Shown: one piece after another, positions 45,322 through 54,670 of the stretch
How positions within the stretch are numbered: the first letter of the stretch is position 1
Layout of the letters: every line of letters starts with the position of its first letter
From: Desulfuromonas sp. KJ2020
GTDB taxonomy: Bacteria; Desulfobacterota; Desulfuromonadia; Desulfuromonadales; SZUA-540
DNA length: 64,000 nt
Assembly: GCF_024197615.1 (NCBI RefSeq)
Contig: NZ_JAKUKE010000001.1
Location: 958,424 to 1,022,423, forward strand
Reading direction: 5' to 3'
The notes under the pieces: generated by a model
Told to the model about the DNA's origin: nothing
What the model saw: the letters and a program-made list of their open reading frames with translations, nothing else
Databases searched by the model: none
Program-made: the position numbers and the translations under genes

Positions 45322-47676
45322 TTAAAACTTGTAACCCAGGGCGAGATAGCCACGAAAGACGTCGCCATCCTCGTTTCCATACACGTACATCTGATCGCTT
45401 TCAAAGATCTCATAGGTCGCCGAAGCGGTGGTGTAAAGACGATCGGTGAAAGCGTAGGTGCCGCCCAGGGTAAATTCATACTGGGTGTATTCCAGGTCGG
45501 AATAGCTGGTGATCAGGTTGTTCAGCTCCCAGTTGTCGTAGTTGACTGAAGCGTATTGGCCAGCAGCCTCAATACCGGTCTCGGAGAGAGGGGTTGAGGG
45601 ATCATTTTCACCATAAAGCTGAGCTCTTTCGGTGAAACGCCAGTCCCAGCTGTCCTTGGCGAGGTTGAAAATGGCGCTGGCATTCATGCGCAGCTTTTCC
45701 GTGGCCTGATAGTCCATGTTGAGCGCAAGGGTGTTGACTTTCGAATCGTACTCGGAGGTGTTGCAGATCGAGCCAAACTGGCCCGACGAGACGTCGTTCG
45801 CTCAGCCATGGTACCAGCCGACACACATCTTGTTCTCGGTTTCCTGCTTGTTGAAGGTGTAGGCCAGGGTCAGGTTCATCTTGCCGTTGGGGGCGTACCA
45901 GAGGCTGACACCGGGAACATAGGTGGTCTGTTCGTAGCTCACCCGGTCATTTTCCTGATAGCGAACACGGGCGAAGGCGTTGGCGGCCAGGTTGTGGCGG
46001 GCGGCCCAGGTGACATTGACCTTGGCTTCGTGTACATCCTCAGGCAGGCTGGTGGACTCCAGCTGGCGGTTGGGGTAGACATCAGTCCAGTACCAAGTTT
46101 TTTCGGCATCCGTTGCTGAGAAATCTACTGTGTTGTAATACCAGAGGCCAGAACCGAGAGGATCCGCAATGGCGCCGCCAGCGAGGTCACCCTGGGCGAT
46201 GCCGACGTGGGCACCGGCAAAGGGCTCGTCGATATTCTGGTACTCATAACTGGCGCGGCCGGAGAAAGCCTTGTTGAAGCGGGTTTTAATCGCTGCCTTC
46301 ACCGTATGGGTCGTGGTCTCGCCCAGCTCTTCCTCGTCGCGCTCGACTTCTTCATACTCATAGCCGAGGCGCAGGGTCGTGGCTTTGCTCAGCCGATAGA
46401 CTGCATCGAGACCCAATTCGCTGACGTCGCGAGCTTCGGCGGAATGCCAGGCGTCGGTATTGGTTCCGGGCCAGGCCGTTGCCGCCGCTGCGACATCGCG
46501 GGCAGGGTAGTAGATCGCATTATCCTTGACGTCGATCTGATAGAGCTGACCACGCAGGGACAGGCGGAGGTTTTTGCCGAATTTAGTCGACAGCTTGGCC
46601 CCGAAAGATTCGTATTCGCTTTCCAGTTTGCTGCTGCCGAGCAGATCGTACTCCGTCTCGGTTTCAGCTTTGGAGCTTTCGATGTCCGACTTCACGTAGC
46701 TGGAGCTGATGACGGTGTCGCCGCTCAGGTCCACGCGGGCCTTCAAGGCGTGGCTGTCTTTTTGCGAGTCAGGTGTGCGGGCAAAAGCGTAGTCGCCGTT
46801 TTCGTACAGCAGATTGTACGCTGTGGGATTGCCTGCATCTTCATAGTATTTGGTTGGCGCCGCACTGTCTTCTGTGAAGTTGCGGGTCAGATATTCGTAG
46901 TCGACGGTGAGCAGGCCGAACTTGCCGGTAGCGCCCAGGGTGTACTCTTCGGTGCGCTCGTCGATGTTCTTGCCGACGGCGGTGACGTGGCAGGAGTCGC
47001 ACTTGGTGGTGGCGATGGCCTGCTCCAGTCCTTCCCGCGTCTCCATGCGCATGCCGGCATGGAAGGTGATGTTGGGCAGCATGGGCAGGGTCAGGCTGGC
47101 CTCGTTTTTAATCTCCCGACGGGTCACGATATAGTCGTTGCTGATTTCCTGCTCGTAGGCTTGGCGCGGATCATAGTTGAGGGTGCCGCCACCGACGGCG
47201 GTAACAGGCGTCGGCAGTTCAGCCAGTTCCGCCATGATCTTGTCGGTGGTGGTGCTGGGCTGGGAGCCCCCCACATCGTCACGGGCGGTGGCGCCAAATT
47301 GGTCCAGGGTTTCATGATCCTTCCAGTGCTCGAAGGACTCATACGAGCCATCGACCCGCAGCATGCGCTTGAAGTCGATTTCGTAGCCATGGGTCTGATC
47401 GCGATGTCCCTTGGTCTCGCTGTCGATCAGAAAGCGCAGGTTATCGCTCAGGTACTCCAGTTCGAGTTTCGGGGCGACATTGACCCCGTCATCCGACCGG
47501 TATCCGGTGTATTCTTGGGCACGTGCAGGGTTGTCCTTGACATCGACCACTGTGGCGCCGATCTCCACGCTGCCGCTGAAATGGTCGGAAGATTCTTCCG
47601 CCACCGCCAGCGTGGAGGTCGCCATCAGCGTCAGGGCGGACAACAATGCAAGCAGCCAGGTACGGCTTTGCTTCAT
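45322..47676 (-). CDS. MtrB/PioB-type outer-membrane barrel with in-frame UGA
   Basis: A single frame of 784 codons from ATG 47676 (AGGAGG upstream; signal peptide to about residue 26) to the stop at 45322, interrupted only by TGA at 45802-45804 (codon 625). The part after TGA continues the same alternating beta-strand pattern and ends in Phe (L-G-Y-K-F), as barrel proteins do, so the frame is conserved on both sides. The length fits PioB/MtrB porins that hold a decaheme cytochrome across the outer membrane; the decaheme gene is directly upstream. The protein also has K-C-D-S-C-H (46987-47001), a possible heme site. The TGA may encode selenocysteine, or be a nonsense change or an error; if it stops translation the last ~160 residues are lost. 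Confidence 0.75.
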
Positions 47677-47699
47677 GGGTTTGCCTCCTTAAACGTCTG

Positions 47700-48713
47700 T
47701 TAACGGGTCAGGCCGCCACCGCTAAGCGGTTGGGACGGGTAATCACTGCCATGGACCACTTTGTGGCAGGTGGTGCACTTGGTGCCGAAAGAGGTCTGAA
47801 ACCCTTCATTGCCATGGACGTTGACGATGTCAGCAATGGCCTGAGCCTCAGGCGTCGTTGCCGTCTGTCCGGTGGCAGGTACGGGGACCGTATAATTGGA
47901 TTCCCTCAGCATGTGGAAGTGGCCTTCATGGCACTGCATGCACAGGAAAGGCTCGTTCTGCACCAGCAGGTTGTTGGCCACGCTGCCGTGGGGGTTGTGG
48001 CAGATGGTGCAGTCGTCCTCAACGGGGGCATGACCAAAGACGAAGGGACCCTGATAACGGGTGTGGCAGTTGAGGCACAGGTCATTGGTGCGCTCATCGG
48101 TATTGAGTTCGCCGTGGGCATTGTGGCAGCTGGAGCAGTTCATCTTGCCCTCATCGAGGGGGTGATGAGAGGGGAATTTGGACTGGGCCATCTGCTCCTG
48201 GTGACAGCCGTAGCACAGCTCGGGATCGGCCTTCTTCAGGTAGGCCTTCAGGGACTTGTCCTGGGTGTGCATGGTGTGGCAGTCGGTGCAGCCGACATCG
48301 GCCAGGGCGTGCTGGCTGTGGGTCCAGTCCATGAGCTTGCCGCTGGTGTGGCAGAGGGCGCAGAGGGCGGCGGACTCGTCGGCCGTCAGCTTGGCGGGGT
48401 TGAGAATCTTCTCGGTGTCGCCGCCGCCGTCGACATGCAGGCTGCCGGCGCCGTGGCAGGACTCGCAGCCGTTCTGGCCACCCATCAGTTCAAAATCGGC
48501 CAGGCGGCCGTGCACATTACCGGCCATCGAGGCGGCCTTGTCGTCATGGCAGCCGGCACAGGTTTCCTGGCCAACGATGGTGGCGCCATCGATCTTCGGC
48601 AGGGTCAGCATCTTTTCCCTTATGGTCCCGGTAGCGCAGGCCCCCAGGATGAGCATAAGGGGAAGAAGCCGCACCAGCCATTTGGCTTTGGTTTGAAGCA
48701 ACTTCCTTGACAT
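47700..48713 (-). CDS. Decaheme c-type cytochrome lipoprotein (DmsE/MtrA-like)
   Basis: 337 residues from ATG 48713 (AGGAG upstream). Ten C-x-x-C-H motifs are present: CAGCH, CESCH, CALCH, CTDCH, CYGCH, CSSCH, CLNCH, CTICH, CMQCH and CTTCH. The signal peptide ends L-I-L-G-A-C, a lipobox, so the protein is lipid-anchored. Decahemes of the DmsE/MtrA group pass electrons through an MtrB-type barrel, coded 24 bases downstream. No outer-surface MtrC-like cytochrome is present in the window. Confidence 0.92.
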   Translation of the reverse strand: MSRKLLQTKAKWLVRLLPLMLILGACATGTIREKMLTLPKIDGATIVGQETCAGCHDDKAASMAGNVHGRLADFELMGGQNGCESCHGAGSLHVDGGGDTEKILNPAKLTADESAALCALCHTSGKLMDWTHSQHALADVGCTDCHTMHTQDKSLKAYLKKADPELCYGCHQEQMAQSKFPSHHPLDEGKMNCSSCHNAHGELNTDERTNDLCLNCHTRYQGPFVFGHAPVEDDCTICHNPHGSVANNLLVQNEPFLCMQCHEGHFHMLRESNYTVPVPATGQTATTPEAQAIADIVNVHGNEGFQTSFGTKCTTCHKVVHGSDYPSQPLSGGGLTR

Positions 48714-49078
48714 GTGTTCTCCTTTCGTAACTTCTCCATTCGCTGTGTTGCTTGTGAATGCTCCGATTGGCATGAGATCAGAGTTTGATGATGTGCTATC
48801 TCCCTCCTTTCCGTGATACGTTGGCGATAAGGGTTTGTCTTGCGAGGCTTCTGCCGGGCAGGAAGGCAGACGCAATAACCCCATGTTTTACCGTGGAACC
48901 GCTTGTAAGATACGTTTCTGCGGTGTTATGGTAAAGCCAATGTTTCTAATGCTGGCATAAGAGAAAATTCTATTTTAAATCGATATATCAGGCATTTAGA
49001 ATGTTTGGAATTTGAATATTCATACGTATAGATTCCAACATGCATGCTCGGTAAATCGCTGTCCGAAAGGGCTGGACA
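48714..49078. promoter_or_regulatory. Divergent promoter region, cytochrome operon / LysR
   Basis: 365 bases between the leftward cytochrome operon and the rightward LysR gene. Toward LysR, TTGGAA (49005-49010) and TATAGA (49027-49032) with a 16-base spacer make a plausible sigma-70 promoter. TGGAAT (49006-49011) and ATTCCA (49032-49037) are an inverted pair covering it, and GAATATTC and ATACGTAT palindromes lie between, so this is a good candidate for LysR binding and autoregulation. No clear promoter toward the cytochrome gene was found. Confidence 0.4.
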
Positions 49079-50014
49079 ATGGAAACGCGTTATCTGAAAA
49101 CCCTGCTGAAGGCCTGTGAGACGGGGAGTTTTTCGCGGGCGGCGGAAGAGCTGCACATCACCCAGTCGGCGGCGTCGCAGCGAGTCAAGTTTCTGGAGGA
49201 ATCCTATGGCCAACAGCTGCTGGATCGCAGCGGGCCGGTGCTGGTGCCGACGGAGGCGGGAGCCCTGGTGCTGGCGGCGGCCCGAGAAATTCTTGCAAGA
49301 GAGAACGAGCTGGCCGAGGGCCTCAAGCGACTCAAGGTGGGCAAAAGGCTGTCCATCTGCTGCACGCCGACCTTTGGCATGGCCCATCTGCCGGGGGTGC
49401 TGAACGATTTCGTCATGCAGAATGCCGACGTGGCCGACCTCAAGTTCATTTTCAAGCAGCCGGCCGAAGCCATCAAGGGGGTGCAGGACAAGGAGTACGA
49501 TCTGGCGGTGATCGAGCATTGCGATGCCCCCCTGCTCAAGAGCTTCGCCTGCCATGCCCTGCCGGATGACGAGCTGGTATTTATCAGCGCGCCCGGCCTG
49601 AAGCTGCCATCAGGTGAACTGGAGATCGGCCAGCTGCTGGAGCTGCGTCTTTACGCCCGGCGGGACGGTTGCAGCTCGAAAAACCTGCTGACCCGCAATC
49701 TGGCGGCCGTGGGGGTGGGGATCGACGACTTCCGCACGGTGGTCATCTCCGATGATCTGCGACTTTCCATCGAGTCCGTGCTCGCGGGCGGCGGAGTGTC
49801 CTTCGTCTCGCGCAGCCTCGTGCAACGCCACCTTGATGAAGGACGTCTGTGCGCCCACTATGTAAAAGGATTTCAGCATCACCGCGAACGTACCCTGTTT
49901 TACGATGCAGGTCGCACGGATGAACCCCTGCTGGCCAACTTTGTCGCCTGCGTTTTTGCCCTTTTTAAGGACAGAAAAGAGAACGGTTTTGTCCCTATTC
50001 AGGTGCGGCCCTGA
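49079..50014 (+). CDS. LysR-family transcriptional regulator
   Basis: 311 residues. The N-terminal winged helix is typical: M-E-T-R-Y-L-K-T-L-L, then G-S-F-S-R-A-A-E-E-L-H-I-T-Q-S-A-A-S-Q-R. A LysR effector-binding domain follows. Placed divergently from the cytochrome/MtrB operon, which it probably controls. Effector unknown. Confidence 0.88.
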   Translation: METRYLKTLLKACETGSFSRAAEELHITQSAASQRVKFLEESYGQQLLDRSGPVLVPTEAGALVLAAAREILARENELAEGLKRLKVGKRLSICCTPTFGMAHLPGVLNDFVMQNADVADLKFIFKQPAEAIKGVQDKEYDLAVIEHCDAPLLKSFACHALPDDELVFISAPGLKLPSGELEIGQLLELRLYARRDGCSSKNLLTRNLAAVGVGIDDFRTVVISDDLRLSIESVLAGGGVSFVSRSLVQRHLDEGRLCAHYVKGFQHHRERTLFYDAGRTDEPLLANFVACVFALFKDRKENGFVPIQVRP

Positions 50015-50018
50015 CGAT

Positions 50019-50684
50019 ATGGACTACGCTTGGCGTCTCGATCAGATTTTTCAGCGACTTTCCCGCCACTACGGCCCTTTGCACTGGTGGCCAGCGGAAA
50101 CCCCTTTCGAGGTGGCCGTCGGGGCCATCCTGACGCAGAATACGACCTGGACTCAGGTGGAAAAGGCTATCGACAACCTGCGGCAGGCCGATCTGCTTTC
50201 CCCCGCCGCCGTGCGCCGGGTGGTGCTGTCTGATCTTGAACGGATGGTGCGTCCCGCCGGATTTTACCGCCAGAAAGCGCACCGCCTTAAACTGCTGGTG
50301 GAGCATCTCTTTGTCCATCATGACGGCCGTCTGGAGACTCTGCTTGACGGGCCGACAGATCAGGTGCGTCGTGAGTTGCTCTCCCTCAAAGGGGTGGGGC
50401 CGGAAACAGCCGATTCAATTCTGCTCTACGCCGGCGACCATCCCGTCTTTGTGGTGGATGCCTATACCCACCGCCTGTGCAGTCGGCTGGGTCTTTATAC
50501 CGGCCGTGTCGACTACCATGCCCTGCAAGCTCTCTTTATGGATTATCTCCCCGCTGATGCCGCGCTTTTCAACGCCTATCATGCCCTCATCGTGCAGTTA
50601 TGCAAGGACGCCTGCCGCAAGCGCAGCCCGCGCTGCCCGGCCTGTCCTCTCGCCGCCGATTGTCCCAGCGCCGATTCCCTCTGA
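50019..50684 (+). CDS. HhH-GPD DNA glycosylase, MagIII-like
   Basis: 221 residues from ATG 50019. It has the helix-hairpin-helix G-V-G-P-E-T-A-D and the catalytic Asp in V-V-D-A-Y-T-H, and ends in an iron-sulfur loop C-x6-C-x2-C-x5-C. The lysine that makes endonuclease III a lyase (G-V-G-x-K-T-A) is Glu here, as in monofunctional 3-methyladenine glycosylases of the MagIII type. It removes alkylated bases without cutting the strand, by family inference. It starts five bases after the LysR gene. Confidence 0.8.
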   Translation: MDYAWRLDQIFQRLSRHYGPLHWWPAETPFEVAVGAILTQNTTWTQVEKAIDNLRQADLLSPAAVRRVVLSDLERMVRPAGFYRQKAHRLKLLVEHLFVHHDGRLETLLDGPTDQVRRELLSLKGVGPETADSILLYAGDHPVFVVDAYTHRLCSRLGLYTGRVDYHALQALFMDYLPADAALFNAYHALIVQLCKDACRKRSPRCPACPLAADCPSADSL

Positions 50685-50980
50685 TCACGTTCTCACTTCC
50701 TATTCTTGAGGCCTGATGTGTTTGTGCCAGAAGCGGCCCAGGAGTGTGCGCATTTCTGTCTCACCTGAGGCCAATTGCGTCATTTTTACCCACCTTTTCA
50801 TTAGGGAGACGCCGTTGGCGCTCAGGGCGCCATAGCTGGCAAGTATCTGTAATAAAACAAAATTCCAGAAAGTTGAAGCTGATGATCCGGTCTGGCAGTC
50901 TCTTTGCAAGGCGTATACGGCGATGGCTGAAACAGTTTGGTCAAGAATACTAAAACGCAAGTGCATAAGGAGTGTCGATT
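50685..50980. other. Intergenic stretch, no convincing gene
   Basis: A minus-strand frame (50700-50966, 88 codons) is open but has no ribosome-binding site that I can see and no recognisable domain; its C-terminal half could be a remnant. AAGGAG at 50967-50972 belongs to the next + strand gene. Confidence 0.4.
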
Positions 50981-51163
50981 ATGGGTAAGTCAGTAGCGAA
51001 TCCGAAGAAAAACATTGTCTCCTGCCGGGTGAACGACCGGGAGATGCAGACTCTGCAGGTCATCGCCGAGAAGTCGGGCGTGAGCATTAGCATGCTGCTG
51101 CGCCAAAGCCTCGATCTGCTGCAGCAGAATCCCCATATGGGCGGGCGGCGGGCCGGGGTTTGA
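50981..51163 (+). CDS. Ribbon-helix-helix-like small protein
   Basis: 60 residues from ATG 50981 with AAGGAG upstream. N-I-V-S-C-R-V-N-D-R-E-M (strand) followed by L-Q-V-I-A-E-K-S-G-V-S-I-S-M-L-L-R (two helices) is the CopG/Arc-type ribbon-helix-helix pattern. No toxin gene adjoins it, so it is more likely a small DNA-binding regulator than an antitoxin. Confidence 0.6.
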   Translation: MGKSVANPKKNIVSCRVNDREMQTLQVIAEKSGVSISMLLRQSLDLLQQNPHMGGRRAGV

Positions 51164-51202
51164 ATGTGCCCCGGTTTCGCTGTGCCGGCCTGGGAACAGG
51201 GT

Positions 51203-51220
51203 AAGGGGCTTTGGCCCCTT
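51203..51220. terminator. Hairpin after the RHH gene
   Basis: AAGGGGC (51203-51209) and GCCCCTT (51214-51220) form a stem, followed by TCCCCC rather than a clean T run. A weak terminator or leader structure. Confidence 0.35.
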
Positions 51221-51269
51221 TCCCCCTGCTTCCCGGACTGTCCAAAGCCGCAATAATCCCGGTTTTCCC

Positions 51270-51297
51270 TTGACTTATCTGGCTGTTTTGCTAAGTT
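51270..51297 (+). promoter_or_regulatory. Candidate ileS promoter
   Basis: TTGACT (51270-51275), 16 bases, then TAAGTT (51292-51297), 46 bases before ileS; GGGAGG precedes the ATG. No T-box leader is visible. Confidence 0.45.
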
Positions 51298-51342
51298 ACC
51301 TGCTTCGATTTTTATCCCCAAGGCCAGTTCGGGAGGACCCTC

Positions 51343-54123
51343 ATGGATTACAAAGATACCCTCAATCTGCCCGTCACCGAATTCCCCATGCGGGGCAACC
51401 TGCCCCAGCGGGAGCCGGAAATCCTCAAAACCTGGGAAGAAACAGGGCTTTACCGCAAGATCGAAGAAGCGGGCAAGAATCGCCCCAACTTCACTCTGCA
51501 TGATGGTCCCCCCTACGCCAACGGCCACACCCACATCGGCCACGCGCTCAACAAAATCCTCAAGGACATTGTGATCAAGAGCCGCCGCATGCAGGGCTTT
51601 TATGCCCCCTACGTGCCGGGCTGGGACTGCCACGGCCTGCCCATCGAGCTGATGGTGGACAAAAAGCTGGGATCCAAAAAGAAGGAGATGACCAAGGCGC
51701 AGATCCGCCGGGAATGCCGTGCCTATGCCACCGAGTGGGTCGATATTCAGAGCCGCGAGTTCCAGCGTCTCGGCGTGCTGGGGGAGTGGGAGCGCCCCTA
51801 TCTGACCATGAATCCCGCCTACGAGGCGGCGACGGCTCGTGAATTGGCCCGTTTCGCCGAACGCGGCGGCCTCTATAAGGGCAAGAAACCCGTGCACTGG
51901 TGCTCTTCCTGCGTGACTGCACTGGCGGAAGCCGAGGTTGAATATGCCGACCACGATTCCCCTTCCATCTACGTCAAATTTCCCTATGTGGACGAACTGC
52001 CGGTCGAACTGGCGCCGCTGGCGGGCAAAAAACTCTCCTTCGTCATCTGGACCACCACCCCCTGGACCATTCCGGCCAACCTGGGTGTCTGCCTGAACCC
52101 CGACTATACCTATGTGGCGGTAGAGGTTGGCGACGATGTGCTGGTGCTGGCCGAAGGGCTTTACGAGAAGGTGTTGCGTGAGATCGGGGTGGAAGAATAC
52201 CGGGTGCTGGCCACCTTCGCTGCCCCCATATTCGACAAGAAGAACTGCCGGCATCCTTTTTATGAGCGCGATTCCCTCATCATGCTGGGTGAGCACGTCA
52301 CCCTGGAGGCGGGTACGGGTTGCGTTCACACCGCGCCGGGCCATGGCCAGGACGACTACATCATCGGCTTGCAGTACGGATTGGATGTCTACAATCCCGT
52401 TGACGACTACGGCCGTTATCGCGAGGATCTGGAGTTTTTCGGCGGTATGAAACTGGCCGACGCCAATGCTGCCGTCAACGGCAAGCTGGCCGAAGTCGGC
52501 GCCCTGCTCAAGCAGGGGAAGGTCTCGCACAGCTATCCGCACTGCTGGCGCTGCAAAAAACCCATCATCTTCCGGGCTACCGAGCAGTGGTTCATCTCCA
52601 TGGAGTCGAACGACCTGCGGCAGAAGGCCCTCCAGCACATCAACGACGTCAGCTGGATCCCCCGTTGGGGGCGCGAGCGCATCTACGGCATGATTGAAAA
52701 TCGTCCCGACTGGTGTGTCAGTCGGCAGCGGACCTGGGGTGTGCCCATCACCGTCTTCTACTGTGAAAAGTGCGGCGAGGCTCTGGCCGACGGCAAGACC
52801 ATGCACCATGTCGCCGATCAGTTCACCGCTGAGGGCAGTGATGTCTGGTATGAGAAGGAGGCGGCCGAACTGCTGCCGGCGGGCACGACCTGCGCCGCCT
52901 GCGGTCATCAAGGCTTTACCAAGGAGATGGACATCCTCGATGTCTGGTTCGATTCGGGGGTTTCCCACGCCGCCGTGCTGGAAAACCGCGACTATCTCCA
53001 ATCTCCGGCCGACCTTTACCTCGAAGGCAGCGACCAGCACCGCGGCTGGTTCCATTCGAGCCTGCTGGCCGCGGTGGGAACCCGCGGCATCGCCCCCTAC
53101 AAGGCGGTGCTGACCCACGGTTTCGTGGTCGATGGGGCCGGCAAGAAGATGTCCAAAAGCCAGGGCAACGTAGTCGCGCCCGAAGAGGTCATCAAAAAGT
53201 TCGGCGCCGAGATTCTGCGCCTGTGGGTGGCGGCTCAGGACTATCGGGACGATATTCGCATCAGCCAGGAAATCCTGCAGCGCCTCTCCGACGCCTACCG
53301 GCGCATCCGCAACACGGCCCGCTACATCCTCGGCAACCTGGCCGGTTTCGATCCGACCACGGACCGGGTGGCTCCGGCCGAAATGCTCGAGCTTGACCGT
53401 TGGGCCCTGTCGCGTCTGGAGGGACTGGTCGGCCGTGTCGAACGCTCCTACGAAGACTACGAGTTTCATGTGCTCTATCATGCAGTGCACAATTTCTGTA
53501 GCGTCGACATGAGTGCCTTCTATCTGGATGTACTCAAGGATCGCCTCTACACGGCGCCGCCGAAATCCTTGCAGCGACGCAGTGCCCAGACCGCCATGTA
53601 CGTCATCCTGGACGCCCTGACCCGTCTCATCGCTCCGGTCCTGTCCTTTACCGCCGAAGAGATCTGGCAGCATCTGCCGGGTGAGCGCGAAGAAAGCGTC
53701 CATCTGGCCCAGTTCCCCCGTTTCGAGACGAGTCTGCTCGACGCCGATCTCGAGGCCCGCTACGAGAAGATCCTGGCGCTGCGTTCCGATGTGTCCAAGG
53801 CTCTCGAACTGGCCCGCGCCGAAAAGCGCATCGGTCATTCCCTCGACGCCAGGGTGATCCTGGCGGTGCCAGCCGGAGAATGGCGGCAGCTGCTCGAACG
53901 CTATCAGGACGAACTGGCCACCCTCTTTATCGTCTCCCAGGCCGAACGGGTGGAAACACTTACGGACGGGATTGCCGGCGAGGAGGTGGAAGGGCTGCGT
54001 ATCCGCATAGAAAAAGCCCAGGGCGACAAGTGTGAGCGCTGCTGGAACTACGCCGTCTCCGTCGGCAGCCGCCAGGATCATCCCACCATCTGCGATCGCT
54101 GCCACACGGCGCTGGGGGCATAG
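51343..54123 (+). CDS. ileS: Isoleucyl-tRNA synthetase
   Basis: 926 residues, standard bacterial IleRS. The HIGH signature is [12 protein letters not shown] (~52-63), editing domain blocks include [11 protein letters not shown], the second signature is K-M-S-K-S-Q-G-N, and the C-terminus carries a zinc site C-E-R-C-W-N-Y ... C-D-R-C. It charges tRNA-Ile in the cytoplasm. Followed seven bases later by lspA, a common pairing. Confidence 0.98.
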   Translation: MDYKDTLNLPVTEFPMRGNLPQREPEILKTWEETGLYRKIEEAGKNRPNFTLHDGPPYANGHTHIGHALNKILKDIVIKSRRMQGFYAPYVPGWDCHGLPIELMVDKKLGSKKKEMTKAQIRRECRAYATEWVDIQSREFQRLGVLGEWERPYLTMNPAYEAATARELARFAERGGLYKGKKPVHWCSSCVTALAEAEVEYADHDSPSIYVKFPYVDELPVELAPLAGKKLSFVIWTTTPWTIPANLGVCLNPDYTYVAVEVGDDVLVLAEGLYEKVLREIGVEEYRVLATFAAPIFDKKNCRHPFYERDSLIMLGEHVTLEAGTGCVHTAPGHGQDDYIIGLQYGLDVYNPVDDYGRYREDLEFFGGMKLADANAAVNGKLAEVGALLKQGKVSHSYPHCWRCKKPIIFRATEQWFISMESNDLRQKALQHINDVSWIPRWGRERIYGMIENRPDWCVSRQRTWGVPITVFYCEKCGEALADGKTMHHVADQFTAEGSDVWYEKEAAELLPAGTTCAACGHQGFTKEMDILDVWFDSGVSHAAVLENRDYLQSPADLYLEGSDQHRGWFHSSLLAAVGTRGIAPYKAVLTHGFVVDGAGKKMSKSQGNVVAPEEVIKKFGAEILRLWVAAQDYRDDIRISQEILQRLSDAYRRIRNTARYILGNLAGFDPTTDRVAPAEMLELDRWALSRLEGLVGRVERSYEDYEFHVLYHAVHNFCSVDMSAFYLDVLKDRLYTAPPKSLQRRSAQTAMYVILDALTRLIAPVLSFTAEEIWQHLPGEREESVHLAQFPRFETSLLDADLEARYEKILALRSDVSKALELARAEKRIGHSLDARVILAVPAGEWRQLLERYQDELATLFIVSQAERVETLTDGIAGEEVEGLRIRIEKAQGDKCERCWNYAVSVGSRQDHPTICDRCHTALGA

Positions 54124-54130
54124 ACGACTC

Positions 54131-54616
54131 ATGCTGACTGCCCGTTATCGCCTGCTGCTGGCCATCACCACGGTCATCCTGCTGCTGGATCAGGCGACCA
54201 AGATTTTCATCGACAAGCGCTTCGCCCTTTACCAGTCGCTGACGGTGGTGGAGAACTTTTTCAATATCACCTACGTGCGCAATAAGGGGGCGGCCTTCGG
54301 CATCCTGGCCGACAGTGCCATCCGCATCCCCTTTTTCATCAGCGTATCGATCCTGGCCTCGGTGGGCATCCTCTGGTACCTGAGTCGGGTGCATGAAGAG
54401 CAGCGCCTGCTGCAGACCGCCCTCTCCCTTGTCTTTGCCGGTGCCGTTGGCAACCTGATCGACCGCATCCGCCTGGGGGAGGTTATCGATTTTCTCGATG
54501 TCCACTGGTATCAGTATCACTGGCCGGCTTTCAACGTGGCCGACTCGGCCATCACCGTCGGTGTCGGGCTGCTGCTTTGGGACCTGTGGAAAGAGGAGCG
54601 GGCGCGGAAACGCTGA
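54131..54616 (+). CDS. lspA: Lipoprotein signal peptidase
   Basis: 161 residues, four membrane helices. L-L-L-D-Q-A-T-K, N-x-G-A-A-F-G, G-N-L-I-D-R and F-N-V-A-D-S are the conserved LspA blocks; the Asp residues of the last two form the catalytic dyad. It cleaves prolipoprotein signal peptides, several of which are coded in this window. Confidence 0.97.
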   Translation: MLTARYRLLLAITTVILLLDQATKIFIDKRFALYQSLTVVENFFNITYVRNKGAAFGILADSAIRIPFFISVSILASVGILWYLSRVHEEQRLLQTALSLVFAGAVGNLIDRIRLGEVIDFLDVHWYQYHWPAFNVADSAITVGVGLLLWDLWKEERARKR

Positions 54617-54636
54617 AGCCCGTATTAGACTGGATG

Positions 54637-54667
54637 TTAAAAACCGGCCCTTCGAGGCCGGTTTTTT
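54637..54667. terminator. Bidirectional terminator between lspA and the pseudouridine synthase
   Basis: AACCGGCC and GGCCGGTT form a perfect stem with a 6-base loop, with an A run on the left and T7 on the right, so it can serve both converging genes. Confidence 0.85.
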
Positions 54668-54670
54668 TAT

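Noticed and set aside
46207..47703. 498-codon + strand frame opposite the MtrB-like gene
   Set aside because: Shadow of the barrel gene; Gly/Val/Ala-rich composition typical of antisense.
50950..54132. Antisense open frame of 1060 codons opposite ileS
   Set aside because: It lies opposite a certain essential gene and results from its GC-rich codon use; no domain, no ribosome-binding site.
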